Assembly (NCBI GenBank): GCA_964571855.1
Contig: CAZNDO010000019.1
Coordinates: 5,101 to 69,100 of the forward strand
Direction of reading: 5' to 3'
DNA: 64,000 nucleotides
Source: CAYYFX01 sp964571855
GTDB lineage: Bacteria > ARS69
The position numbers were made by a program, and so were the translations under genes. The notes below the pieces were generated by a model that was not told the DNA's origin, searched no databases, and was given only the letters and a program-made list of their open reading frames with translations. How positions within the stretch are numbered: the stretch's first letter is position 1; each line of letters opens with the position of its first letter. Positions 16,032 through 24,609 of the stretch are shown here, piece by piece.

Positions 16032-17320
16032 GGAGTGTCCCCCCCGGCGTCCGCCGCCGGATGCAGCAGGAAGTCCAGCGCCGCCCACGCGGCGTAGCGC
16101 TCCGCCTCGCGGCGCGCGAGACCGGCGCGCGCGTCGAGCCAGAGATCGAAGTCCTCGAGCACGGTGGAGAAGTCCGCGCGCCGCCCCAGGTACGCGGCGC
16201 GCGCCGCGTCGAACGCGAGGAGCGTCTGCGGCACGAGCGAATCCTCGTAGCGCGCCACCTGCTCGTCCGCGAGCAGGAGCTCCGCGTGCCGCCGCTCGGC
16301 TTCCGCGCGCGCCGCGGCCCGCGCGTCCCGCGCCTCCTCCAGGGCGGCGTCGCGTTCCGCCGCCGCCGCCCGCGCGAGCGGCCGCTGCTTCGCGCCCTGC
16401 CATACCGGGAGCTCCACGCCCACGCGGAACGTCACGACGGGATCCAGGTCGCCCCGCAGTCCCACGCCCGCGCCGGCCATGAAGTCCGGGCGCGTCTCCA
16501 GGCGCGCGGCGCGGAGCGCCGCTTCGGCCGCCGTCACCGTGGCCGCGCGCACGGCCACCTCGGCCGAGGCGCCCTCGGCCGCGCCATCTCCCGGCCGCGC
16601 GGGTGCCGGCGGACGCGGCAGTTCCACGACCTCGCCGAGCGGCGCGTCCCCCGGGCGATCCAGGAGCCGGTTCAGTTCCGCCACGGCCGCCGCGCGCGCC
16701 GCGGCGAGATCCGCGCGCCGCTCCTCGAGACGGGACGCCACGACGCGCACGCGGACCACTGCCTCCTGGTCCATCTCCCCCATCTCCAGGTGGTGCGATG
16801 CGGTCGCGGCCAGCACCTCGGTGAGGTCCCGGCTCGCGTCCAGCAGCACGCGCTCGCGGTCGATCGCATAGACGCGCGCGTACGCCTGCCGCACGTCCCG
16901 CACGACCTCGCGCGCCGCGGCGTCCCGCTCCGCGCGCCGCACGTCCGTGCGCGCCGCGGCCGCCGTCCGCCGCGCGCCGCGCTTCCCCGGGAACGGCAGC
17001 CCCTGCGAGAGCTGCGGACCGATCATCGACATCGGCTCCTCGCCGACGGTCCAGTCCGGGAAGCCCGCGTCCTGCAGCATCACCTCGAGAACCGGATCGG
17101 GGAGCGCCCCGGCCGGGCGCTCCGCCTCGCGGGCCGCCGTCACCTCCGCCACACGCGCGGCGAGACGTGGCGAGCGCGCGAGGGCCTCGGCCACGAGCGC
17201 CTCCACGGGCGGCGCACCCGCCGGGACGGTCGGCTCCTGGGAACGGACCACGGCGGGAAGCGTCAGGCTTCCCGCGAGAACGGCGAGCACCCCGACCCGG
17301 GGCGTACGCCCGATGCGCAT
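16028..17320 (-). CDS. CusC/TolC-family outer-membrane efflux protein
   Basis: A 430-residue outer-membrane factor. A signal peptide (LAVLAGSLTLPAVVRSQ) precedes two OEP-type repeats: long helices with a typical first-repeat opening (VEALVAEALARSPRLAARVA), the QGLPFPGKRGARR turn, and a second repeat ending FSTVLEDFDLWLDARAGL. It would form the trimeric channel of the CusABC-like pump. The Ala/Arg-rich composition reflects the high GC. ATG at 17320; the frame is open a little further upstream but the signal peptide fixes the start. The gene is 117 bases after the Cys-rich leader protein. Confidence 0.88.
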   Translation of the reverse strand: MRIGRTPRVGVLAVLAGSLTLPAVVRSQEPTVPAGAPPVEALVAEALARSPRLAARVAEVTAAREAERPAGALPDPVLEVMLQDAGFPDWTVGEEPMSMIGPQLSQGLPFPGKRGARRTAAAARTDVRRAERDAAAREVVRDVRQAYARVYAIDRERVLLDASRDLTEVLAATASHHLEMGEMDQEAVVRVRVVASRLEERRADLAAARAAAVAELNRLLDRPGDAPLGEVVELPRPPAPARPGDGAAEGASAEVAVRAATVTAAEAALRAARLETRPDFMAGAGVGLRGDLDPVVTFRVGVELPVWQGAKQRPLARAAAAERDAALEEARDARAAARAEAERRHAELLLADEQVARYEDSLVPQTLLAFDAARAAYLGRRADFSTVLEDFDLWLDARAGLARREAERYAAWAALDFLLHPAADAGGDTP

Positions 17321-17437
17321 GACAGCGTCTCCTTCCCGTTCGTGGACCCGCGGCGCGATCCGCCCGGAAGCGCGCACACGACGACGAGCGCGCACGACGC
17401 CGAGGCGTCGCGCGCGACGATCACGAAGGGAAGGGGA

Positions 17438-17872
17438 TCAGCAGAGGAGGACGCCGAGCATCCGGAACAGGGGAAGCTTCGGGACCGGCGCGGGCGCTCC
17501 GGTGCGGAGCGAAGCGACGGCGCCCGGGTCCGCGAGAGCCACCGGAGCGGTGGAGGGCGGGAGGAGCGCGGCGTGCATCACGGGCGCGACCGGCGCGAGC
17601 TCCGCGGACGCCGACGCGAGCACCACGTTCTCGCGCTGCGGGCAGCCGCAGTCGTCGTCCGGAACGGGCGAGCGCGCGGGCGCCGGCGGCTCCGCGTCCT
17701 TCGCCCGGCAGCACGGGCTGGCTGCGGGGGATTCCGGCGCCGCGGCCACGACCGGCGGCGCGTCGTGCCCCCTCACGAGGCAGCAGCACAGCCCTCCCGG
17801 ACCCAGCGGCACGGCCACCGCAAGGGCGGCCGCAAGGCGAAGGAGGCGGGCGGGCAGTGAGGGGCGACGCAT
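17438..17872 (-). CDS. Small Cys-rich exported protein at the head of the metal-efflux operon
   Basis: A 144-residue protein with an Arg-rich n-region and hydrophobic helix (RLAAALAVAVPLGPGG) followed at once by CCC, then CC at about 53, DDDCGCP at about 73-79 and a C-terminal LLC. The remainder is a low-complexity Pro/Ala/Val chain. The Cys clusters and its position as first gene behind the metal-operon promoter suggest periplasmic metal binding or sensing. I do not recognise a named family, though short Cys-rich proteins of this kind are frequent at the front of copper/mercury loci. ATG at 17872. Confidence 0.6.
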   Translation of the reverse strand: MRRPSLPARLLRLAAALAVAVPLGPGGLCCCLVRGHDAPPVVAAAPESPAASPCCRAKDAEPPAPARSPVPDDDCGCPQRENVVLASASAELAPVAPVMHAALLPPSTAPVALADPGAVASLRTGAPAPVPKLPLFRMLGVLLC

Positions 17873-17898
17873 CGCTAGCTCCGGAGGGGTCCGGTACC

Positions 17899-17945
17899 GG
17901 GACTCCGCAAAGTCCCAATATCGGCGACCCCGGGCTCCGGGTCAA
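17899..17945 (-). promoter_or_regulatory. Promoter and start-site hairpin of the metal-efflux operon
   Basis: On the minus strand: TTGACC (17945-17940), 17 bases, GATATT (17922-17917), matching the sigma70 consensus at five and four positions. Immediately after the -10 comes a perfect inverted repeat GGGACT-TTGCGG-AGTCCC (17916-17899) covering the expected start of transcription. A repressor operator or a 5' RNA hairpin are both possible. It drives the Cys-rich protein and the CusCBA/cupredoxin genes. Confidence 0.6.
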
Positions 17946-17989
17946 CCGGTGCCCGCCCCCCGGGGGTGCGCCTTCCCCCCGGCCGAAGC

Positions 17990-19021
17990 CTACACGGCCG
18001 CGTGCGCCGAGCGCAGGAGGAGCAGCAATCCGGCCGCGAGCAGCGCGGATGCCGGGATGGTGAGGAGCCACGCCCACACGATGCGCCCCGCGATCCCCCA
18101 CTGCACGCCGGAGAGCTTCGTCGTGGAGCCCACCCCCACGATGGCGCCGGTGATGGTGTGCGTGGTGGACACCGGGATGCCGCCGTGGGTGGCGATGAAC
18201 AGCGTGACGGCGCCGGCGGTCTCCGCGCAGAAGCCGCCGACCGGCCGGAGCTTCGTCATCTTCATCCCCATCGTCTTCACGATGCGCCACCCGCCGAGCA
18301 TGGTGCCCAGGGCCATGGCCGCGTGGCACGACAGGATGATCCACAGCGTGTGCGGGTCGGTCAGCGACAGCTTCGTGTCGGGATCCAGCGATCCCGCGGC
18401 CACCAGCAGCGCCACGATCACGCCCATCGTCTTCTGCGCGTCGTTCCCGCCGTGCCCCAGCGAGTACAGGCACGCGGAGAGGAGCTGCCCCCGGCGGAAC
18501 ACGCGATCCACCTGGGCCGGGCGCCAGCGGCGGAAGATCCAGTACACGGTGACCATGAGCACGAAGCCGAGCACGGCGCCGAGGATGGGCGCCAGCGGGA
18601 TGAACTGCATGGTCTTGATGATCTTGTCCCAGCGCAGCACGGACCAGCCCGCGTGCGCCACGCCGGCCCCGGCCACGCCGCCGATCAGCGCGTGCGACGA
18701 GCTCGTGGGGAGCCCCCACCACCACGTGAGGAGGTCCCAGATGATGGCGCCCAGCAGTCCGGCGAGCACCACGTAGACGTACGCGGGGTCCGCCGCCTCG
18801 ATCCGCACGATCTTCGCGATCGTGTCCGCGACCTCCGGCGCGAAGACGAACATGGCCACGAAGTTGAAGAAGGCCGCCCACACCACGGCCTGGCCGGGGC
18901 GGAGCACGCGGGTGGACACGATCGTGGCGATGGAGTTCGCGGCGTCGTGGAAGCCGTTGATGACGTCGAACGCCAGGGCCACGACGACCGTGGCGATGAC
19001 GACGATCCAGATGACGTCCAT
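17990..19021 (-). CDS. pit: Low-affinity inorganic phosphate transporter, Pit family
   Basis: A 343-residue PiT transporter, which moves phosphate (often as a neutral metal phosphate) with cations. Both PiT signature repeats are visible: FDVINGFHDAANSIATIVST near the N-terminus and YSLGHGGNDAQKTMGVI about residue 190, plus GLPTSSSHALIGG and GGIPVSTTHTITGAIVG. Around ten hydrophobic helices are predicted. The gene follows its DUF47 partner with a single base between them, the standard Pit accessory arrangement. ATG at 19021. Confidence 0.95.
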   Translation of the reverse strand: MDVIWIVVIATVVVALAFDVINGFHDAANSIATIVSTRVLRPGQAVVWAAFFNFVAMFVFAPEVADTIAKIVRIEAADPAYVYVVLAGLLGAIIWDLLTWWWGLPTSSSHALIGGVAGAGVAHAGWSVLRWDKIIKTMQFIPLAPILGAVLGFVLMVTVYWIFRRWRPAQVDRVFRRGQLLSACLYSLGHGGNDAQKTMGVIVALLVAAGSLDPDTKLSLTDPHTLWIILSCHAAMALGTMLGGWRIVKTMGMKMTKLRPVGGFCAETAGAVTLFIATHGGIPVSTTHTITGAIVGVGSTTKLSGVQWGIAGRIVWAWLLTIPASALLAAGLLLLLRSAHAAV

Positions 19022-19022
19022 C

Positions 19023-19649
19023 TCAGGAGTGCTCGAGCGTGACGCCTTCGATCACGTTCGCGACGTCCTCGCACCGGTCCGTGGCCGCCTCCAGCAGCTC
19101 GTAGATCTCCTTCCACTGGATGATCTTGACCGGGTCCGTCTCCTTCTTGAACAGGTTCGCGAGCGAGTGCCGCAGCACCGCGTCCGCCTCGTTCTCCAGC
19201 CGGTTCACCTCCACGCACTTCGCGCGGATCAGGGCGGGGTGGCTCATGTCCCTCAGCCCCTTCACGGCCTCCTCCAGGGTCTGCGAGGAGCGGACGAGCA
19301 CGTCCGCCAGGTCCTGCACGCCCTGCCACATGCGGTCCACCTCGTACAGCTCGATGCGATCGGCGGCGGCGTCCACGAGATCCACCACGTCGTCCATGCG
19401 GGAGATGAGCTGGTGGATGTGGTTGCGGTCCAGCGGGGTGATGAACGTCTTGTGCAGCGCCTCCACGCACTGGTGCGTGATGACGTCGGCCTCGTGCTCC
19501 AGCTCGGCGATGCGCCGTACCTTCGGGTGGAGGTTCGCCCCGGTGGCGACGAGCGAGGCGAGCTCCTGCGCCCCGAGGACGATGATGGCGGCGTGGCGGT
19601 CGAAGAAGTCGAAGAATCCGACCTCGCGCGGCAGGATCCGGTTGAGCAT
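19023..19649 (-). CDS. DUF47/PhoU-like phosphate transport regulator
   Basis: A 208-residue all-helical DUF47 protein, distantly related to PhoU and usually encoded next to pit. Typical strings are FFDFFDRHAAIIVLGAQ, the acidic metal-site helix ELEHEADVITHQCVEAL, FITPLDRNHIHQLISRMDDV and the second copy VNRLENEADAVLRHSL, ending in EIYELLEAATDRCEDVANVI. These helices hold the two metal clusters seen in PhoU-like proteins. It probably modulates the Pit transporter encoded immediately downstream. Confidence 0.93.
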   Translation of the reverse strand: MLNRILPREVGFFDFFDRHAAIIVLGAQELASLVATGANLHPKVRRIAELEHEADVITHQCVEALHKTFITPLDRNHIHQLISRMDDVVDLVDAAADRIELYEVDRMWQGVQDLADVLVRSSQTLEEAVKGLRDMSHPALIRAKCVEVNRLENEADAVLRHSLANLFKKETDPVKIIQWKEIYELLEAATDRCEDVANVIEGVTLEHS

Positions 19650-19782
19650 GGGTCTCTTTCCCCCGCAGGGGTTCGGGGAGTCCGGCGGGAAACCGGGGCA
19701 GACTATCCCGATCCCCGGCCGCGGGAAAGGGCCGACCGCCTCCCGCGGATCCGGGCGCCGGGGCGCCGGGGCGCGGAAGGTA

Positions 19783-19814
19783 GCGGCCGCCCCCGCCAGG
19801 GCGGGGGCGGCCGC
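19783..19814 (-). terminator. Long GC hairpin, probable terminator
   Basis: A perfect inverted repeat of 15-base arms (19783-19797 and 19800-19814, all G/C) separated by two bases, 26 bases beyond the stop of the secreted gene 19841-21904. There is no T-run on either side, so it is not a textbook intrinsic terminator. Such hairpins are common transcript ends in very GC-rich genomes. Confidence 0.6.
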
Positions 19815-19840
19815 GGGAAGGGCGCGGTCCGGGGATGCGG

Positions 19841-21904
19841 TTATCTGAGGAGTACGCCCTTCGTCGTGCGGGACTCGCCGCCGGAGACGAGCCGGAAGAA
19901 GTAGATGCCGCTGGCCGCGTCCGCGCCGCGATCGTCGCGGCCGTTCCAGGTCAGTGTCGTGCGGCCGGACGGGGCGTCCCCGTCCAGCAGCGTCTTCACC
20001 ACGCGGCCCGTCACGTCCACCACGAGCAGGCGCACCGGGCGCTCCTCGCCCAGCGCGAACGTCACGCGCGTGGCGGCGCCGAACGGGTTCGGCTCCGCCC
20101 CGGACAGCTCGAACGTCGCGCGATCGATCGCGGGCTCGCCGGCCGCGGTGGCTCCCGCATGCGGCGACCGGATCGCGAAGAACGCGGCGTCACCCGCGCC
20201 CGGCGCGTGCAGGCGGACCCGCGCACTGGACGCCACCGGCGCGGCGTTCGCGTCGAAGGAGAAGTTGAACAGCGCCTGGTACGGGATGGGGTTCGTCGCG
20301 CCCGCGCCCCCGTAGCTCCCGGTGGCCCACGTGATCCGTCCGTCGGCCAGGGTCATCGTCCACTCGTTCCCGGCGTCGAGGTCGATGTCGCGGAAGGACG
20401 CGCTCGTCACGTTCGCCGCGCCCACCGGGACCTCGAACCGCCCGATGCCGCGCGCGCAGGACTGGTTGTACACCACGTACTCGTAGTGCCAGGTCCCGCC
20501 GCCGAGATCGGTCACGCGGTTCGCCACGACGACGGTCCCGTCGTCCGCGGCCACGTCCTTCGAGTCCGTCTGCCCGCCCCACGCGAGGATGGCGGGGCCC
20601 GGGTTCGCGAGCACGCCGCCGCCGACATCCGGGAAGAGCCATGCCGTGCCGTTCCACGTGGGGATGCACTCCCGCCACCCGTAGTTGTTGGCGCGGTTCA
20701 CGTCGTCCATGACCCAGTACACGCCCTCGTAGAAGTAGCGCGCCCCGGCCACGAGCAGATCGCTCTCCCGCACCTCCAGGCGGTGCTGCACGCCGTTCAG
20801 GCCGGAGCCGTCGTTGCTGCGCACGCAGTCCACCGGCGTGCCGTCGAACCAGCTGCCGAGGCACTCCCACACGGCCGTGTGCGGGTTCACCTCCGCGCGC
20901 GGGCCGAGCCAGTACTGCGATCCGTTGTTGGCGATGGAGTAGGTGTCGGAGCAGCCCACGTTGAGCGTGCCGCCGCCGCCGCCGATGCAGCCGAGGTCGC
21001 ACTGGTTGCTCGCGAGCGCGTAGAAGCCGTGCTTCGTCCAGCTCCGCCCGATCTGCTCGAAGCGGCCGTTCTTCTCGCGGAACATCGCCAGGCCGATGAA
21101 CGGGTGGTTCTCCGCCATCGGCGCGTACCACGGGACGTTCACGCTGCCGTTGTTGCACGACGTGGTGTTGAACGACAGGCCCAGCGTGCCCGTGGGATAG
21201 GTGCCGATGCGGCCGAGGTCGTCCAGCCCGTAGACCTCCTGCAGCAGCACGTCGATGCCGGTCACCGCCGCGGCCGGCGGCGGCGGCGCCGGCGCCGACT
21301 CGCGGCGCAGCAGCTCCGTCCCCCACGAGAACTCGACGGCGCCCACCCAGTCGCCCGCCGCCTCCGGGCGGCCGATCGCCCGCGCGAACTCCGGCGCGAC
21401 GACCAGGTCGCCGGCCATGACCACCAGCCGCTCGCCATCCGGGAGGAACACGGGGGTGGCGCTGCGGATCTCGAACGGACCGAGCCTCGCGAAGCCCCGC
21501 TCGTGGAGCGAGCCGGGCCGCAGCACCAGGTCCCGCGGCGCCGCCCCGCGCGCGCTCGCGCGTCCCTCCGATCGCAGCGCGAGCCCGCCGTGATGACCCA
21601 CGGTGACCCCGGCGGAGAAGCCCGCGAACACGCCGTCCTCGATGCGGAACGTGACGCCGTCCTCCGCACGCACCGCGAACGCGTGCTGCCGCGCGCCGGC
21701 GGCGACGAACGCCGTCCGGGTCGCGCCGGCCGTGGTCTCGAGGCGGTCGAACGCGAAGCCGGCGGCGGCCAGCTGGGCGTCCACGATCGTGAGGGTGGTG
21801 ACGCCTCCCGTGACGCGCCGGATCTCGGTGTCCGCGAGCGCCGGGAGGGCGAGGGGAAGGACCGCGAGCGTTGCGATCCCCGCGAGGAACCCCGTCTGTC
21901 GCAT
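19841..21904 (-). CDS. Large secreted protein with FlgD-like C-terminal module
   Basis: A 687-residue exported protein. The signal peptide is MRQTGFLAGIATLAVLPLAL, ending ALAD. The body is beta-rich with no family I recognise; it includes a Gly-run CIGGGGGTLNVGCSD, paired cysteines (NQCDLGC, WECLGSW, DCVRSND) that may form disulfides, and aromatic strands such as YFYEGVYWVMDD and YEYVVYNQS. The last ~85 residues are the FlgD-like sorting module (EPNPFGAATRVTF, VDVTGRVVKTLLDG, WNGRDDRGADAASGIYFFR). It stands alone between a strong hairpin downstream and its own promoter upstream. Function unknown; probably surface-located. Confidence 0.75.
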   Translation of the reverse strand: MRQTGFLAGIATLAVLPLALPALADTEIRRVTGGVTTLTIVDAQLAAAGFAFDRLETTAGATRTAFVAAGARQHAFAVRAEDGVTFRIEDGVFAGFSAGVTVGHHGGLALRSEGRASARGAAPRDLVLRPGSLHERGFARLGPFEIRSATPVFLPDGERLVVMAGDLVVAPEFARAIGRPEAAGDWVGAVEFSWGTELLRRESAPAPPPPAAAVTGIDVLLQEVYGLDDLGRIGTYPTGTLGLSFNTTSCNNGSVNVPWYAPMAENHPFIGLAMFREKNGRFEQIGRSWTKHGFYALASNQCDLGCIGGGGGTLNVGCSDTYSIANNGSQYWLGPRAEVNPHTAVWECLGSWFDGTPVDCVRSNDGSGLNGVQHRLEVRESDLLVAGARYFYEGVYWVMDDVNRANNYGWRECIPTWNGTAWLFPDVGGGVLANPGPAILAWGGQTDSKDVAADDGTVVVANRVTDLGGGTWHYEYVVYNQSCARGIGRFEVPVGAANVTSASFRDIDLDAGNEWTMTLADGRITWATGSYGGAGATNPIPYQALFNFSFDANAAPVASSARVRLHAPGAGDAAFFAIRSPHAGATAAGEPAIDRATFELSGAEPNPFGAATRVTFALGEERPVRLLVVDVTGRVVKTLLDGDAPSGRTTLTWNGRDDRGADAASGIYFFRLVSGGESRTTKGVLLR

Positions 21905-21992
21905 GTGGCACCTCCGTGATCCGACGGGATCCGCCGGCGACCGCACGCGGGCCGGGAGCGGGGCGGAATCTCGTGGAACCGGGGGCAACAGG

Positions 21993-22021
21993 ATACTAGA
22001 GCACCCAATCCGCTATTTCAA
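21993..22021 (-). promoter_or_regulatory. Promoter of the 19841-21904 secreted gene
   Basis: Minus strand: TTGAAA (22021-22016), 17 bases, TAGTAT (21998-21993); five and four matches to the sigma70 consensus. Transcription would start near 21986, leaving an untranslated leader of about 80 bases before the ATG at 21904. It lies back to back with the promoter of the respiratory cluster. Confidence 0.55.
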
Positions 22022-22101
22022 GGGCTGCCGCGCCGCCGCCGGAAGCGCTCAACGTGCTGACGCGCAATGCGTTACGCCATTCCCGGGATCCGGGGCCGGA
22101 G

Positions 22102-22130
22102 TTGTCCGGACCAAAACGCGACGATATACT
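22102..22130 (+). promoter_or_regulatory. Promoter of the respiratory gene cluster
   Basis: TTGTCC (22102-22107), 17 bases, TATACT (22125-22130): four and five matches to the sigma70 consensus in an AT-enriched stretch that stands out from the surroundings. The predicted start near 22137 is about 34 bases before the GTG at 22171. No comparable signal was noticed before the later genes of the cluster, so one long transcript to about 33,970 is likely. Confidence 0.6.
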
Positions 22131-22170
22131 CCACATTATCCAGCCGGACCCGATCCCCCGGAGTGCGGAC

Positions 22171-23490
22171 GTGACGGCTCGCCTGCCCTTCGCCGCGACC
22201 CTCGGCGCCGCGCTCGCGGTGGCGGCGGGCGGGTGCGCGGAGTGGGACCGGTACTGGGCCGAGGATGGCGCCACCGGTCCGGGCTCGACCCGCGACACCA
22301 CGCCGCCCGTCGTGACGCTGCTCAACCCTTCCGGCCCGGACTCGCTGCAGGCCACGCCGGTCGGCGGCTCCGCGTATCGCATCGTCGCGCAGGCCTCGGA
22401 CGACGTGGGCGTCGCGCGCGTCCTCGTGTGGATCGACGACGACGCGCCGCGCGAGCTGACCTCCGCCCCGTGGGAAGTGCGGTGGGACACCACGCCGCTG
22501 GAGGAGTTGAGCCGGCACCGCGTGCGCGCCACCGCGGAGGACGCGGCCGGGAACGTCGGCAGCAGCGACCCCGCCTTCGCGCAGGTGTTCAACCAGGGTC
22601 CCGAGGTCCGCGTGTCCGACCCCGCGGACGGCGCCCTCGTGAAGGGCGTCGTGCCCGTGTCGGTGGACTTCCCCGGCGAGGTGCCGGAGCTCGAGAAGGT
22701 GGAGCTGATCGCGGACGTGTGGACCGTGGGGACGATCACCTCGCCGCCGTGGGTCCTGGACCTCGACACCACGACGCTCCCGCCGGGCGCGCACTACCTC
22801 GTGGCGAAGGCAACGACGGTGCTCGGCCATGTGGGCGTCAGCGATCCCGTGCGCGTGGAGGTGAACAACGGCGTGCCGGCGGTGTCCGTGCTCTTCCCCG
22901 GCGAGGGGCATCGCGTGGCCACGCGCGGCACGCTGGTGCTGCAGGCCGCCGCCTTCGACCCGGAGGAGGGACCGCTCGCGCCCGCGCAGGTCGCCTGGAT
23001 CTCGGACGCGGACGGCGTTCTCGGCACCGGCACGGAGCTGCGCAAGGCCGGCCTCTCCCCGGGGGATCACGTCCTGGTCGCGCGCGCCACGAACTCGTGG
23101 GGCACGTCGGCCGAGGACACCGTGGGCGTGACCGTGCTGGCCGCCCCGACCTACTCGTACGGCGCGGACATCCACTGGCCGCTGTTCGAGGACTTCTTCT
23201 GCACGTTCTGCCACCACCCGGCGTCCTCGGAGTACCCCAACAGCGAGCTGGACCTGCGGACGTACGAGTCCCTGATGGCGGGCGGGAAGACCACGATCTA
23301 CGAGTGCGTGTACCCGTGCCGGCCGGAGTCCAGCCTCGTGTACAACAAGATCGCGGAGGATGTCCCGTGGATCGGGAACCCCATGCCGCCTCCGCCCACG
23401 TTCCCGCCGGTGTTCGCGCCGATCGTCGAGCGCCTGCGCGTCTGGATCCTCGAAGGAGCGCCCCCGGATGATGCCGCGGCCTCCCCCTAG
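22171..23490 (+). CDS. Lipoprotein with Ig-like domains and a single c-type haem motif
   Basis: A 439-residue lipoprotein: hydrophobic signal and AAGGC lipobox (C22), then three tandem beta-sandwich domains of the bacterial Ig type (VTLLNPSG...IVAQASDDVGVARV, VSDPADGALVKGVVPVSV, VSVLFPGEGHRVATRG), then a C-terminal cytochrome-like segment with C344-TF-C347-H348 after a Trp/Phe-rich lead-in. A CVYPC pair follows. The architecture is that of a surface or periplasmic carrier with a haem module held away from the membrane. GTG at 22171 has GGAG nine bases upstream; upstream codons in frame lack protein character. It is the first gene of the respiratory cluster. Confidence 0.78.
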   Translation: MTARLPFAATLGAALAVAAGGCAEWDRYWAEDGATGPGSTRDTTPPVVTLLNPSGPDSLQATPVGGSAYRIVAQASDDVGVARVLVWIDDDAPRELTSAPWEVRWDTTPLEELSRHRVRATAEDAAGNVGSSDPAFAQVFNQGPEVRVSDPADGALVKGVVPVSVDFPGEVPELEKVELIADVWTVGTITSPPWVLDLDTTTLPPGAHYLVAKATTVLGHVGVSDPVRVEVNNGVPAVSVLFPGEGHRVATRGTLVLQAAAFDPEEGPLAPAQVAWISDADGVLGTGTELRKAGLSPGDHVLVARATNSWGTSAEDTVGVTVLAAPTYSYGADIHWPLFEDFFCTFCHHPASSEYPNSELDLRTYESLMAGGKTTIYECVYPCRPESSLVYNKIAEDVPWIGNPMPPPPTFPPVFAPIVERLRVWILEGAPPDDAAASP

Positions 23491-24598
23491 CGCCGGCCGG
23501 CGTCCCGCGAGAGGCCTCGGGATCGCGGCGGCGCTTGCCGTCCTGCTGGCCGCCGCGCTCGCGCCCCCCGCGCACGCCGCGCGCTGGACGTTCTCCGGCA
23601 CGGCGAGCCTGCAGTACCGCGACCTCCTGGACGTCCCGGACGACGAGGAGCCGCTCGGCAAGCTCGGCGCGGTGGCGGAGTGGAGCCTGAAGACGCGGGT
23701 GGAGGTGTCCGACCGCGTGGCGGCCAGCGCGCGCCTGTGCTCCGCATGCCACGACATCACCTTGAACCACGCGTTCGCCGAGATCCGCCTGGCGCCGCGC
23801 GTCACGATGGAGGCGGGACGCATCGAGGTCCCGTTCGGAGACTTCTGGCAGCGGCACGACCCCGCGAGCGATGCGTTCCTGTCGAAGCCCCTGCCCTACG
23901 CCATGGGGCACATGCTGCGGTATCAGGCGGACCGCATGAACCTCGGCGTCCTCCCGATGCCGTACGTGGACGAGGGCGTGACCGTTTCCGCGGACTGGTG
24001 GTTCCGCGACGCCGTGCAGCTCTGGGTGGCGGCGTGGGGCGTGAACGGGTTGCAGTCGGGCGCCCCGCGCGACTTCACGTTCAAGAACCAGCTCGGCGAC
24101 GGCGGCTTCAGCGACAACAACGACGAGCCGTCCTGGGGCGGACGCGTGGCGCTGGGATGGAAGGACCTCACCGGCGGCGCGTCGTTCCTGCGCGGGGCGT
24201 ACGACCCGGACGCGGAGTTCGAGTACACGGTGTGGGGCGTGGACGCGTCCGCGCGCGTCGGCGGCGTGCAGCTGCGCGGGGAGTACGTGGCACGCGAGAA
24301 CGACGTGCTCGACGCCGCGGGAGCACGGCGCCTCCTGCGCAAGAAGGGATTCCACGTGCAGGCGGAGTCCCCCGCGGTGCGGCACGTGTCGCTCGTGGGC
24401 CGCGTGGACGGCCTGCTGCGCCAGGGCCCGCCGCTCGCCACCGTGAACGACGAGTCCACCGGGCTCGTGCGCTGGACCGGCGGCGTGAACGTGGCGCCGG
24501 GCCTGGACTGGTCCGTCCGGCTGCAGTTCGAGCACTGGCGCTTCACCGATTTCGTGGAGTCCGACGTGGTCCGCTTCGGCATCCTCACCTCGTACTGA
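23468..24598 (+). CDS. Predicted outer-membrane beta-barrel protein containing a c-haem motif
   Basis: A 376-residue exported protein with a signal peptide (AAALAVLLAAALAPPAHA) followed by alternating strands typical of a barrel (WTFSGTASLQYRDLLDV, AVAEWSLKTRVEVSDRV, GVTVSADWWFRDAVQLWVAA) and an aromatic C-terminal strand ending in TSY. Early in the chain lies C91-SA-C94-H95, a c-type haem attachment motif in DITLNHAFAEIRL context. It overlaps the preceding lipoprotein by 23 bases (tandem ATGs at 23468 and 23471). Together with the haem lipoprotein it could form an outer-membrane electron conduit like porin-cytochrome pairs, but it is much smaller than MtrB/PioB. Role inferred. Confidence 0.65.
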   Translation: MMPRPPPSAGRRPARGLGIAAALAVLLAAALAPPAHAARWTFSGTASLQYRDLLDVPDDEEPLGKLGAVAEWSLKTRVEVSDRVAASARLCSACHDITLNHAFAEIRLAPRVTMEAGRIEVPFGDFWQRHDPASDAFLSKPLPYAMGHMLRYQADRMNLGVLPMPYVDEGVTVSADWWFRDAVQLWVAAWGVNGLQSGAPRDFTFKNQLGDGGFSDNNDEPSWGGRVALGWKDLTGGASFLRGAYDPDAEFEYTVWGVDASARVGGVQLRGEYVARENDVLDAAGARRLLRKKGFHVQAESPAVRHVSLVGRVDGLLRQGPPLATVNDESTGLVRWTGGVNVAPGLDWSVRLQFEHWRFTDFVESDVVRFGILTSY

Positions 24599-24609
24599 GA
24601 GGCGCACCG

